Assembly (NCBI GenBank): GCA_017503005.1
Contig: JAFVTW010000022.1
Span: forward strand, 110,949-145,502
Direction of reading: 5' to 3'
DNA from: Clostridia bacterium
GTDB lineage: Bacteria; Bacillota; Clostridia; Christensenellales; UBA1242
Length of the DNA stretch: 34,554 nt
The notes beneath the pieces are model-generated. The model made no database searches, was not told the origin of the DNA, and saw only the letters and a list, made by a program, of their open reading frames with translations. Below, in pieces: positions 16,770 through 24,651 of the stretch. The stretch's first letter is position 1; each line of letters begins with the position of its first letter. Both the position numbers and the translations under genes were made by a program.

Positions 16770-17336
16770 ATGACGATATTTGTTACAGGTAAATCTGGTG
16801 TAGGTAAATCTTATCTAGCAGACAGACTTGCTGCACAACTTAAGTATAAATATGTAGATATAGATGCTATTTCAAAAAGTATATACTTAGACAGTGAGAT
16901 TGTAGATGCTGTTGTTGAACTTTTGGGTGGTTCTATTTTAGATGCTGATGGGCACATAGATACAAAGTGTATCGGCAAAATTATTTTCAACAAGAACAAT
17001 GTGGAGCTAAAAGAAAAATTTTATGAGCTAACATACAGGTATATTCAACCATTATTAAAAAGTGTATCTACAGAGAATATGGTAATGGAATGGAGTATGT
17101 TGCCACTAGTGGATTTGTGGCGAATGCCTGGGGTCAAAGTTTTGGTTACAGCAGACGAACAAACTAGAGTACAAAAAATTTTGACTAGGGACAATATCTC
17201 TTTGAGTTATCTACAAACAAGAGATGCTGCTGGTGTAAACTTTGACCAGTATCAATATGACTATGTTTTTAATAACGACTATACAGAAGAAAGTGTAGTA
17301 TCGTTTGTAAATGAAATCAAAAAAATAATTAAATAA
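16770..17336 (+). CDS. coaE: Dephospho-CoA kinase-like P-loop kinase
   Basis: The probable reaction is ATP-dependent phosphorylation of dephospho-CoA, the last step of CoA synthesis. The start at 16770 (188 residues) is set by AAGGAG at 16758-16763; the frame opens earlier at 16734 without a site. It has P-loop TGKSGVGKS (about 6-14), a DID motif in YKYVDIDAISKSIY in place of the usual D-A-D, the CoaE-like segment LLGGSILDADGHID, and a lid/adenine region ILTRDNISLS with a terminal DYVFNND. All fit CoaE, although similarity is moderate and another small-molecule kinase of the family remains possible. Its place between acetyl-CoA-using GNAT genes is suggestive. Confidence 0.7.
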   Translation: MTIFVTGKSGVGKSYLADRLAAQLKYKYVDIDAISKSIYLDSEIVDAVVELLGGSILDADGHIDTKCIGKIIFNKNNVELKEKFYELTYRYIQPLLKSVSTENMVMEWSMLPLVDLWRMPGVKVLVTADEQTRVQKILTRDNISLSYLQTRDAAGVNFDQYQYDYVFNNDYTEESVVSFVNEIKKIIK

Positions 17337-17353
17337 TACTTAGGAGAATAAAT

Positions 17354-17830
17354 ATGGTAGTAGAAATTTTAAAAGAAAAAGATATACCAGAATTACACGA
17401 TGTGATAGAAAAAACTTGCAGAATTAGTTTTGCACCTTACTATCCACAATCTGTAATTGAAGATACAATAAATAGTTTAAACTGTGAAAAATTAAAAGAG
17501 AGAGCAGGTTGGACTCATTTTTATGTAATTAAAGAAGAAGACAAAATTGTAGGCTGTGGTGCTATAGGAGCTTATTGGGGTAGTCTAACAGAAAGTAGTT
17601 TGTTTACAATTTTTGTAGACCCAGATTATCAAGGTAAAGGATATGGAAGGGTTATTATGGAAACTTTAGAAGCAGATGAATATGCAAAAAGAGCAAGTAG
17701 AATAGAAATACCAGCTAGTTTGTATGCTATACCTTTCTATAGACATATGGGGTATGAACACAAAAATGGTGTGTTAACATTTGAAGATAATCATTTTGCT
17801 CTAGAAAAGTTTACTGGTAATTTAGATTAA
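17354..17830 (+). CDS. GNAT family N-acetyltransferase
   Basis: This protein of 158 residues is a full-length single GNAT domain. The acetyl-CoA loop is QGKGYG (about 96-101, in DPDYQGKGYGRVIME), after the strand SSLFTIFVDP. The C-terminal part, LYAIPFYRHMGYEHKNGVLTF, has the usual Y-x-x-x-GF-type element. It resembles the small acetyltransferases annotated as GNAT/ElaA-like, with the substrate unknown. AGGAG lies 8 bases upstream. The gaps to its neighbours are 17 and 14 bases, so it belongs to the cluster transcript. Confidence 0.87.
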   Translation: MVVEILKEKDIPELHDVIEKTCRISFAPYYPQSVIEDTINSLNCEKLKERAGWTHFYVIKEEDKIVGCGAIGAYWGSLTESSLFTIFVDPDYQGKGYGRVIMETLEADEYAKRASRIEIPASLYAIPFYRHMGYEHKNGVLTFEDNHFALEKFTGNLD

Positions 17831-17844
17831 TAAAGGAACAATTT

Positions 17845-18366
17845 ATGAAAAAAGTAAAATTATACAAACCAACAGTGGAAGATTTGTGGTTTAGAGAACA
17901 GTGTATGGCAGATCCTGATACTATGAGCTACAATGCAGGATATGATGTTAGCTACAACGGGTATCATTATGATACCGGCTGTATCGATTTTCCAAAGAGC
18001 GAGTGGGAAGCCTGGCATACAAACAAGTTTAGCAATCCAAACTTTTACTATGCATATATAGTAGATGTAGACACAAACGAATTTGTAGGATACTTAAACT
18101 ATCATTTGTCTGGCGAAGGTAGATACGAAATGGGTATTGTAATGTATTCAAAGTATCAGGGGCAAGGTTATATGAGACCTGCTATGCAGGAGTTTTTATC
18201 TACTGCTAAACAAAACGGCATTACTGCATTGTGGGATTCTGTACCTGCTAGTAGAGAAAAAGCACTTAAAGTTTTCTTTGATTTTGGATTTGAAGTGGTA
18301 GAAGAGTTTAATTCTATCAAGTTTGGCAAAGAAGATTTGTGCTATATTATCAAAAAGGAATTATAA
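17845..18366 (+). CDS. GNAT family N-acetyltransferase, RimJ/RimL-like
   Basis: This protein of 173 residues has the extended N-terminus and acceptor region of RimJ/RimL-like acetyltransferases (LYKPTVEDLWFREQCMADP). The acetyl-CoA loop is QGQGYM (about 112-117) after GIVMYSKY. It ends with the element ALKVFFDFGFEVVEEF. The conserved Gly at the end of the loop is replaced by Met, which is tolerated in the family. The segment MSYNAGYDVSYNGYHYDTG is unusually Tyr-rich. AAAGGAA lies upstream. It is the third acetyltransferase in four genes. Confidence 0.82.
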   Translation: MKKVKLYKPTVEDLWFREQCMADPDTMSYNAGYDVSYNGYHYDTGCIDFPKSEWEAWHTNKFSNPNFYYAYIVDVDTNEFVGYLNYHLSGEGRYEMGIVMYSKYQGQGYMRPAMQEFLSTAKQNGITALWDSVPASREKALKVFFDFGFEVVEEFNSIKFGKEDLCYIIKKEL

Positions 18367-18367
18367 A

Positions 18368-18856
18368 ATGTTTACTGTAAAAACAAAAATAGATATAGCT
18401 GTCCAAAAAGCACTATCTAGAAGACTGCATAGAAATTCGTTAATTGCTATGATTGTGGGAGCTATAGGGCTACTAGTGTATTTGGTAGTGGCTACAATTT
18501 TTGAAAATCCATATTTAGATATATTATTAGTATTTGCTATTCCATTTGGATTTGGGTTAGTATATGTGATTACTATCAATAAACTTATGAAAAATGTAGA
18601 ACTTATCAATCAAACAAATGAGTATACATTCGAAGAAAGCTTTTTTACTGTAACTACCACTAGGAATGCAGAAGTAACAGGTAGTGCAAAGATATATTAC
18701 AAAGAGTTGTACAAAAATAGAGAAGAAAAAGACTATATATTTATGTATATAAACAAAACTTCTGCTATAGCCGTTCAAAAAAGTAATATGACAAATGATG
18801 AGCTTATCATACTTAGGTCACTTTTAGACCTGGAACTTATGCCTAAAGGAATGTAG
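18368..18856 (+). CDS. YcxB-like two-helix membrane protein
   Basis: From the ATG at 18368 the protein has 162 residues; the frame opens at 18323 but overlaps the previous gene, and AAGGAA precedes the later ATG. Two transmembrane helices, SLIAMIVGAIGLLVYLVVATI and the segment from ILLVFAIPFGFGLVYVITI (about 25-70), are followed by a cytoplasmic beta domain: TVTTTRNAEVTGSAKIYYKELYKNREEKDYIFMYINK. This layout is that of YcxB-like (PF14317) proteins, whose function is unknown. The gene begins one base after the preceding stop and ends 2 bases before the next start. Confidence 0.65.
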   Translation: MFTVKTKIDIAVQKALSRRLHRNSLIAMIVGAIGLLVYLVVATIFENPYLDILLVFAIPFGFGLVYVITINKLMKNVELINQTNEYTFEESFFTVTTTRNAEVTGSAKIYYKELYKNREEKDYIFMYINKTSAIAVQKSNMTNDELIILRSLLDLELMPKGM

Positions 18857-18858
18857 TT

Positions 18859-19497
18859 ATGCAAAATTTACATAAAATTTACGATGAATTGCAGTTAAAG
18901 TATGGTGATCCGGAATTAAATGCAATATATGGTGGTGGTTGTACACAAAATGCTAGAGTGTGTTTGGTGTTTATGAATCCTACCAAAAGGAATATTGCCA
19001 GTCTAAAATCTTGGCAAGGTGTTAGATACCAGTGGCTTGGCACTAAACAGGTTTGGGATTTTCTAAACAAACTAGGATTTATTAGTGATCAAACAAATTT
19101 GGAGATTCAGTCCAAAAAACCAGCAGATTGGGATAATGATTTCTGTGTAAAGTTGTACAATGAAGTATCTAGTAATGGTGTGTACATAACTAATTTGGCT
19201 AAATGCACTCAGGCAGATGCCAGATATTTGGACGATTCGGTGTTTGAAACATACAAGAAATATTTGTTGCAAGAAATAGAAAAAGTAAATCCAGACAAAA
19301 TTTTGTTGTTTGGAAATCAAGTATCAAGCATAGTTCTTAGCCAAAAAATTGCAGTCTCTACTTGTAGAAAGCAAAAGTTTGATTTAGAATATAATGGCAA
19401 AGGTTATAACACTTATGCTGTATACTATCCTGTGGGTAATGGCAGGTTTAATATAGATAAGAGTATAGAAGATTGTAAATATATATTGAATAGTTAG
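18859..19497 (+). CDS. Uracil-DNA glycosylase superfamily-like protein
   Basis: This protein of 212 residues shows the order of motifs expected of the UDG fold: VFMNPTKRN (38-45, comparable to the Mug/TDG GINP loop), WLGTKQVWDFLNKLGF, GVYITNLAKCT (107-117), ILLFGNQVSSIVL (148-160) and YYPVGNGRFN (189-198) where the family has the H-P-S-like minor-groove loop. Members remove uracil or mismatched thymine from DNA. Here the usual His of the last motif is absent and no [4Fe-4S] Cys set is clear, so glycosylase activity is uncertain. It sits beside a nucleotide phosphohydrolase gene, which fits nucleotide quality control (inference). Confidence 0.6.
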   Translation: MQNLHKIYDELQLKYGDPELNAIYGGGCTQNARVCLVFMNPTKRNIASLKSWQGVRYQWLGTKQVWDFLNKLGFISDQTNLEIQSKKPADWDNDFCVKLYNEVSSNGVYITNLAKCTQADARYLDDSVFETYKKYLLQEIEKVNPDKILLFGNQVSSIVLSQKIAVSTCRKQKFDLEYNGKGYNTYAVYYPVGNGRFNIDKSIEDCKYILNS

Positions 19498-19506
19498 AGA
19501 TGAAAT

Positions 19507-20139
19507 ATGACAAACGAAGAAATACTCAAAGTTCTTAAATTTCATAACTTGTGTTGCAAACTAAAAGATACAATAAGATCTGGCTGGAAAAGATGGTGTG
19601 TAGAAGCAGATAGAGTAGAGAGTGTGGCAGAACATATCTATGGTACCTGTATGCTAACAGTTGCTATCTTAAGTGCAAACAAAGACTTGAAATTAGATGG
19701 TAACAAAATTATCGCTATGATGGCACTACACGAATGTGAGGAAATATTTATAGGGGATATCACTCCATACGAAACAGAAAAAATGAAAACAAAAAAAGAA
19801 CAAGGCAGATTAGCTGTGGAAAAATTATTTGCAGACTTTGATATGCCAAATAGTTATAGAGAACTTATCGCAGAGTTTGAAGATCAGATTACACCAGAAG
19901 CAAAATTTGCAAAGAGAGTAGATAAATTGGAAGCAGACCTTATGATATACAGGTATGAGGATTGTGTAAACTACGACAAGATAAGTAAGGACCTTCTTAA
20001 TAATGAAATTATTGTAAGAGCAATCAATGAAGGTGCTACTTGTGTAGGAGATTATTTTGTTTCTAGCAATCAAGATGTATATGATGATATGTTTAAACAA
20101 ATCACAAAAGTTGCTAGAGATTATTATTTGAAAAAATAA
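19507..20139 (+). CDS. HD-domain phosphohydrolase, YfbR/HDDC2-like
   Basis: Relatives remove phosphate from deoxynucleoside 5'-monophosphates. The 210-residue protein has R36, H43 (RVESVAEH), the HD-motif position H75-E76 (ALHECEEI), E79, D84 in IGDITP and the distal D139 in KRVDKLEAD. These positions match YfbR R, H, HD, E, D and D, except that the HD aspartate is Glu. Glu can still bind metal, but the change is unusual. It is the last gene of the cluster, starting 9 bases after the UDG-like gene. No clear terminator follows; only an A/T-rich stretch is seen before the next promoter. Confidence 0.82.
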   Translation: MTNEEILKVLKFHNLCCKLKDTIRSGWKRWCVEADRVESVAEHIYGTCMLTVAILSANKDLKLDGNKIIAMMALHECEEIFIGDITPYETEKMKTKKEQGRLAVEKLFADFDMPNSYRELIAEFEDQITPEAKFAKRVDKLEADLMIYRYEDCVNYDKISKDLLNNEIIVRAINEGATCVGDYFVSSNQDVYDDMFKQITKVARDYYLKK

Positions 20140-20159
20140 AAAATTTTTTAAATTTGATG

Positions 20160-20190
20160 TTGACTCTCCCCTTAAGGGTAATGATATTAT
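20160..20190 (+). promoter_or_regulatory. MerR-type promoter with 19-base spacer and palindrome
   Basis: -35 TTGACT (20160-20165) and -10 TATTAT (20185-20190) are 19 bases apart. The spacer contains the perfect palindrome CCCTTAAGGG (20169-20178). A long spacer with a central dyad is the hallmark of promoters that MerR proteins untwist, so the gene is probably autoregulated. Confidence 0.8.
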
Positions 20191-20219
20191 TCGAGTAGAA
20201 AGAAGGAGGAAGTATCTTA

Positions 20220-21227
20220 ATGAGAATTGGTGATTTGGCTAAAATTTGTAATGTAACTATAAAGACAATCCGTTTCTACGAAACAAAAAATCTATTGATG
20301 CCTAGCGAAGTCGACCGTTGGACAGGCTATAGATATTATGACGAATCTAGTGTGCAAAGATTGAGTGAAATTCAGTATCTAAAAGAACTAGGGTTTTCAC
20401 TAAAAGAAATCCAAAACTTTAGCGAAGAACAGATTGCTTCAAAGACAAAAGAGTTACAAAAACAAATCAAAAAACTAAACCAAAACATTCAAGAACTTAA
20501 TTCTATTTCAAAAAATGAATTAGGAGAGTTGATTATGAAAAGTTTTGTAAATGACACACAAGTGGTAGGAAAATGGCAAAAAGTTGCAGTTGTTGAGCAA
20601 AAAGAAGATTTTGTGGTAGGAAAGTCAAAAAACAACGAAGACATTTTCCCATACGATGAAATTTACTTTTTGCCTAATGGCAAGCCATACTGGGTAATCT
20701 CTTGGACTAAAGGATATGTACTAATTAAGGATAGAAAAAATCCTTACGAAATTATTGATGGTAGAATGTTTGTAGGTGTAGTTGACTACAAAGATGGTAA
20801 AGTATACAACTATGCAGTATACGAAAAATTAGACTCAAAAAAATACGATGCAGATGAAATTTGTATCAAAGATAACATTAATATTCCTTTTGTAAAAGAC
20901 GATAGAGCAGTAGGTTTTTGGGAGCAAGTAGATTATGTGCATAGCTTTGAGGAGTTTGTTCCTAACCAAAATTTCTGGCAAGGCGAAAAAGTATTGAAGA
21001 GTTATTCGTTGGCACCAAATGGTACAGGTACACTTACATTCTTAAATGAAAGAGCACTTGCTATCAAGTGGAGCAAAGATGTGATTATCAATCCAAATGT
21101 ATGTACGGCTAGTGAATATGAAATTCGCACAATCGATGGTAATGAATATATGTTTGTGGAATGGAAATCTGGCGACTATATTTACGGTGGTAAAGTATTT
21201 GGTCACTATGTGTTCAAAAAAATTTAA
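20220..21227 (+). CDS. MerR family regulator with duplicated C-terminal sensor domain
   Basis: This transcription regulator of 335 residues has an N-terminal MerR winged helix-turn-helix (1-70; MRIGDLAKICNVTIKTIRFYE, with TGYRYYD in the wing) and a coiled-coil dimer helix (about 71-105). Two related beta-rich units follow. Unit A (about 116-203) begins VGKWQKV and contains the DGRMFVGVVDYKDG turn; unit B (about 231-333) begins VGFWEQV and contains DGNEYMFVEWKSGDY. From memory, similar units occur at the C-termini of other Clostridial regulators, but I cannot name the ligand. A strong AAGGAGG precedes the start, and the promoter is of MerR type. A terminator follows, so it is monocistronic; the sugar symporter downstream may be a target. 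Confidence 0.85.
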   Translation: MRIGDLAKICNVTIKTIRFYETKNLLMPSEVDRWTGYRYYDESSVQRLSEIQYLKELGFSLKEIQNFSEEQIASKTKELQKQIKKLNQNIQELNSISKNELGELIMKSFVNDTQVVGKWQKVAVVEQKEDFVVGKSKNNEDIFPYDEIYFLPNGKPYWVISWTKGYVLIKDRKNPYEIIDGRMFVGVVDYKDGKVYNYAVYEKLDSKKYDADEICIKDNINIPFVKDDRAVGFWEQVDYVHSFEEFVPNQNFWQGEKVLKSYSLAPNGTGTLTFLNERALAIKWSKDVIINPNVCTASEYEIRTIDGNEYMFVEWKSGDYIYGGKVFGHYVFKKI

Positions 21228-21232
21228 TAACA

Positions 21233-21269
21233 AAAAAAGAGTTTTGAGAATTTGCTCAAAACTTTTTTT
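21233..21269 (+). terminator. Intrinsic terminator after MerR gene
   Basis: GTTTTGAG/CTCAAAAC stem with a 6-base loop, A-run before and T7 after. Confidence 0.9.
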
Positions 21270-21305
21270 ATAAATAAAACCAGCTAAACATCACATACTA
21301 ATTTT

Positions 21306-22670
21306 ATGAAACTAAAAACTAGATATAAAATGTTTTATGGAATAGGTAATTTAGGATATAGTGTGGTTAGTCAAACTATCACTAACTTTTTTATGTTTTT
21401 TGGGACTTCTGTTTTGAGAGTGCCAGGTTCGCTAGTTGGTTTGGCTATAGCACTTGCAACTGTGTGCGATGCTATTAGCGACCCTATAGTGGGGTATATG
21501 TCGGACAACAAAAAACTAGGAACATTTGGTTTTCGGAATGGGTATATGCTTATAGGTGTACTAGGAATAACTGCTATAAATATTTTGGTGTGGAGTGTAC
21601 CAGTTTCATATCCATTGTGGTTAAAGGTTGTATGGATACTGTTTACACTAGTGTTAAATGAAGTTTTTTGTTCCTTATTTGCTACTCCGTATGGGGCATT
21701 GTCTGGAGATATTGTTTTTGATTATAACGACAGAACAGTTATCCAAATATACAAAACTATATTTTTTATATTGGGAATGATGTTGCCTAGTTTGCTACTT
21801 AACTTATTTTTACCAAATACAGCCCAGTATCCTCAAGGTCAGCTTAATCCTGTAGGGTATAGAAATATGGCAATCTTCTCTAGTGTTATAGTTTTTGTGA
21901 GTGGACTAATATGTGTATTTGGCACACTCAAGATTTCTAAGCAGAATAAGGTGGCAGATTCGTCAGGCGAGTTTTCGCTTAAAGATATATTTAGAGAGTT
22001 TGGTGAATGTATGAAAAACAAACATCAACGAACTGTCGTCTTGGGTTATTCTATGTCTATGATTAGTGCTGCTATACTTACTAGTGTTGGACTACACTTT
22101 TTTACTTATTGTTTAGGTTGTAGCTCTAGTCAAATAACTATTTTGCTATCTACATTGCTGGTCGGTATGGTTATTAGTCAGCCAGTATGGTACAAACTTA
22201 GTTTGCTAGATGACAAGAAACCGGCATTGTTGATAGGTCTTTTGGTAGCCATCAGTGGAATAATTGTGGTTATGGTTACTTATTTATTTAGATTTAGATT
22301 GGGCGATATTTCTTTTTATATAATGGTTGTTTCTATATTCATCATAGGTTTTGGGGTGGGTACATTATATAGTTTGCCTGCTAGTATGTATTTAGATGTG
22401 GGGGAGTATTTGCAAAAAGAAGGCAAAAACAATGGTGCAACATTTCAAAGTTTTCTTACTTTTACCTACAATATATCTAATGCGATATCGCTACTCGTGG
22501 TGGGTGTGCTACTAGATGTTATCAAGTTTGACCCTAATCTACCTGTGCAGACTAGGCCCACACAGACTGGTATTGCTATTGTTTTGTTTGTGGGTGTTCT
22601 TGTTAGTTTGATAGGCTCTTTCCTAATTTTTGCTAAATACAAACTAAAAAAGAAAAATTTTGATAAGTAG
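21306..22670 (+). CDS. GPH-family (MelB-like) sugar:cation symporter
   Basis: This inner-membrane transporter of 454 residues with about 12 helices belongs to the glycoside-pentoside-hexuronide family of MFS proteins. The N-terminus, GIGNLGYSVVSQTITNFF, and the cation-site helix with DAISDPIVGYMSD (about 55-67) are MelB signatures. The loop after it reads NKKLGTFGFRNGYML, comparable to the family's GRFRPW segment. The substrate is not readable; a glycoside or uronide is usual. No ribosome site is visible before the ATG and no good -35/-10 pair, so its start signal is unclear. It follows a MerR gene on the same strand. Confidence 0.85.
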   Translation: MKLKTRYKMFYGIGNLGYSVVSQTITNFFMFFGTSVLRVPGSLVGLAIALATVCDAISDPIVGYMSDNKKLGTFGFRNGYMLIGVLGITAINILVWSVPVSYPLWLKVVWILFTLVLNEVFCSLFATPYGALSGDIVFDYNDRTVIQIYKTIFFILGMMLPSLLLNLFLPNTAQYPQGQLNPVGYRNMAIFSSVIVFVSGLICVFGTLKISKQNKVADSSGEFSLKDIFREFGECMKNKHQRTVVLGYSMSMISAAILTSVGLHFFTYCLGCSSSQITILLSTLLVGMVISQPVWYKLSLLDDKKPALLIGLLVAISGIIVVMVTYLFRFRLGDISFYIMVVSIFIIGFGVGTLYSLPASMYLDVGEYLQKEGKNNGATFQSFLTFTYNISNAISLLVVGVLLDVIKFDPNLPVQTRPTQTGIAIVLFVGVLVSLIGSFLIFAKYKLKKKNFDK

Positions 22671-22706
22671 AAACCTTCATTTTTTCTTTCTTTAATTTTT
22701 TATTGT

Positions 22707-22735
22707 TTGAAAAATTTAATTAAGTGTGCTATTAT
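22707..22735 (+). promoter_or_regulatory. Promoter of alaS
   Basis: -35 TTGAAA (22707-22712), 17 bases, -10 TATTAT (22730-22735). The leader is about 50 bases, too short for a T-box, with AGAAGG before the ATG. Confidence 0.7.
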
Positions 22736-22790
22736 TACATAGTATATTAGTTAATTATATAAATTATTGAAAATACAAGAAGGAAAAAAT

Positions 22791-24611
22791 ATGAAAATTA
22801 CAAGTAAAGAATTACGAGAAATTTGGTTAAATTTTTATAAAGAAAAAGGCCATGTAGATATCGGTGCTGTTTCATTAATCGGTGATGGTACTACAGGTGT
22901 TATGTTTAATGTTGCAGGTATGCAACCACTTATGCCATATCTTTTGGGCGAAAAACACCCTAAGGGAACTAGACTATGCAATGTACAAGGTTGTGTAAGA
23001 ACTGTAGATATCGAATCTGTAGGTGATTCTAGTCACTGCACATTCTTTGAAATGATGGGTAACTGGAGTTTGGGTGACTATTTCAAAAAAGAAAAAACTG
23101 CTTGGACTTTCGAATTGCTAACTAAGGTGTTTGGTTTAGACAAAAACAAAATCTGCTCTACAGTTTTTGCAGGCAACGAAAGTGCTCCTAGAGACGAAGA
23201 AACTGCCGGATACTTAAAAGAATTGGGTATACTACCAGAAAACATTTTTTATCAAGGCAAAGAAGATAACTGGTGGGAACTAGAAGGTACAGTAGGAACC
23301 CCATGTGGTCCAGACAATGAATGGTTCTATCCACTTACTGATGAGAAATGTTGTGATACATGTGACATCAACTGTAAATGCCGTCGTTATGTAGAGATTG
23401 GTAACGATGTATATATGCAATACGAAAGATTAGAGAATGGATACAAACCACTTAGTAACAAGAATGTAGATACAGGCTTTGGTTTTGAGAGAATGTTGAT
23501 GTTCTTAAATGGTGTAAAAGATGTGTATGTTACTGATTTATTTAGCCCAGTTATTTCTCATCTAGAATCTGCTTTGGGTGTGAAGTATGGTGAAAATGAA
23601 GAAGTTACCAAGAGTATGAGAATTATTGCTGACCACATTAGAACCAGTGTAATGCTTATAGGTGATGTCAATGGTATCGTTCCATCAAATGTAGGTGCAG
23701 GATATATCCTTAGAAGAATAATGAGAAGAGCTATTCGTCATGCAAAGAAGATTAACCTAAACCTAAACGAAATTATCAATGTTGCAAAAATCTTTATCGA
23801 AAAGATTTATGACGAAGCATATCCATTACTTCTTGAAAAAGAAGACTATGTACTTGCTGAAATCCAAAAAGAAATGGACAAATTTAACAAGGCATTAGAG
23901 CAAGGTCTTAAAGAATTTGACAAAGTAATTTTCGGTATCGAAAGACACAAAGAGTTTGCTAAATCAAAAGGCGAAGAAGTTAAAAATGAAATCGGTGGCA
24001 AAGCTGCATTTAGATTGTATGATACATTTGGCTTCCCACTAGAGCTTACTATCGAAATGGCTCAAGAGAGAGGATACTCAGTAGACGAAGAAGGTTTTAA
24101 GGCTGCATTCGAAGAACATCAAGCTAAATCAAAAGCTGTAGACAAAGGTGCATTTAAAAGTGGTCTAGCAGAAGAAAGCGAACAAACTACAAAGTATCAT
24201 ACAGCTACACACTTACTAAATGCTGCACTTAAGGTGGTATTTGGTAATGATTGTCATCAAATGGGTTCAAACATCACAGCAGAAAGATTGAGATTTGACT
24301 TCCCATGTGACCACAAATTAACAACTGAAGAAATTGCTAAGCTTGAAGAATTAGTAAATGGTTGGATAGGACAAAAGATAGATGTTACCAAAGAAGAAAT
24401 GGCTAAACAAAAAGCTGTAGAAATTGGTGCTGAACATCAATTTATTGAAAGATATCCAGACATTGTTACAGTATATTCTATAGGTAATGTTTCAAAAGAA
24501 ATTTGTACCGGTCCTCATGTTGCTAATACTGGTGACTTAGGCAAATTTGTAATCAAGAAAGAAGAAAGTAGTTCTTCTGGTGTAAGAAGAATAAAGGCTG
24601 TATTGGAATAA
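22791..24611 (+). CDS. alaS: Short-form alanyl-tRNA synthetase
   Basis: This class II synthetase charges tRNA-Ala. The ATG at 22791 (606 residues) follows AGAAGG; an in-frame TTG at 22767 lies ahead of that site and is rejected. The catalytic domain (about 1-240) has FNVAGMQPLM, FFEMMGNWSLGDYFKKE and DTGFGFERM. A Cys cluster at 187-197 (CCDTCDINCKC) is unusual for AlaRS. The helical tRNA-binding part ends near 455 with YDTFGFP. The editing site is present as H470/H474 (HTATH) and C572/H576 (CTGPH). Compared with the usual 870-880 residues, the beta-barrel that normally precedes the editing domain and the whole C-Ala domain are absent; the protein stops just after GVRRIKA. Compact AlaRS-related proteins of this size are known from some Bacillota. 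Confidence 0.9.
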   Translation: MKITSKELREIWLNFYKEKGHVDIGAVSLIGDGTTGVMFNVAGMQPLMPYLLGEKHPKGTRLCNVQGCVRTVDIESVGDSSHCTFFEMMGNWSLGDYFKKEKTAWTFELLTKVFGLDKNKICSTVFAGNESAPRDEETAGYLKELGILPENIFYQGKEDNWWELEGTVGTPCGPDNEWFYPLTDEKCCDTCDINCKCRRYVEIGNDVYMQYERLENGYKPLSNKNVDTGFGFERMLMFLNGVKDVYVTDLFSPVISHLESALGVKYGENEEVTKSMRIIADHIRTSVMLIGDVNGIVPSNVGAGYILRRIMRRAIRHAKKINLNLNEIINVAKIFIEKIYDEAYPLLLEKEDYVLAEIQKEMDKFNKALEQGLKEFDKVIFGIERHKEFAKSKGEEVKNEIGGKAAFRLYDTFGFPLELTIEMAQERGYSVDEEGFKAAFEEHQAKSKAVDKGAFKSGLAEESEQTTKYHTATHLLNAALKVVFGNDCHQMGSNITAERLRFDFPCDHKLTTEEIAKLEELVNGWIGQKIDVTKEEMAKQKAVEIGAEHQFIERYPDIVTVYSIGNVSKEICTGPHVANTGDLGKFVIKKEESSSSGVRRIKAVLE

Positions 24612-24616
24612 AATAC

Positions 24617-24650
24617 AAAAAAGAACTAGATAAAGTCTAGTTCTTTTTTT
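24617..24650. terminator. Bidirectional intrinsic terminator between alaS and TIR gene
   Basis: GAACTAGA/TCTAGTTC stem with a 5-base loop, A-run on the left and T7 on the right. It separates convergent genes. Confidence 0.9.
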
Positions 24651-24651
24651 G

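Noticed and set aside
22671..22790. T-box or leader peptide before alaS
   Set aside because: The transcript leader is only about 50 bases, with no terminator-like hairpin.
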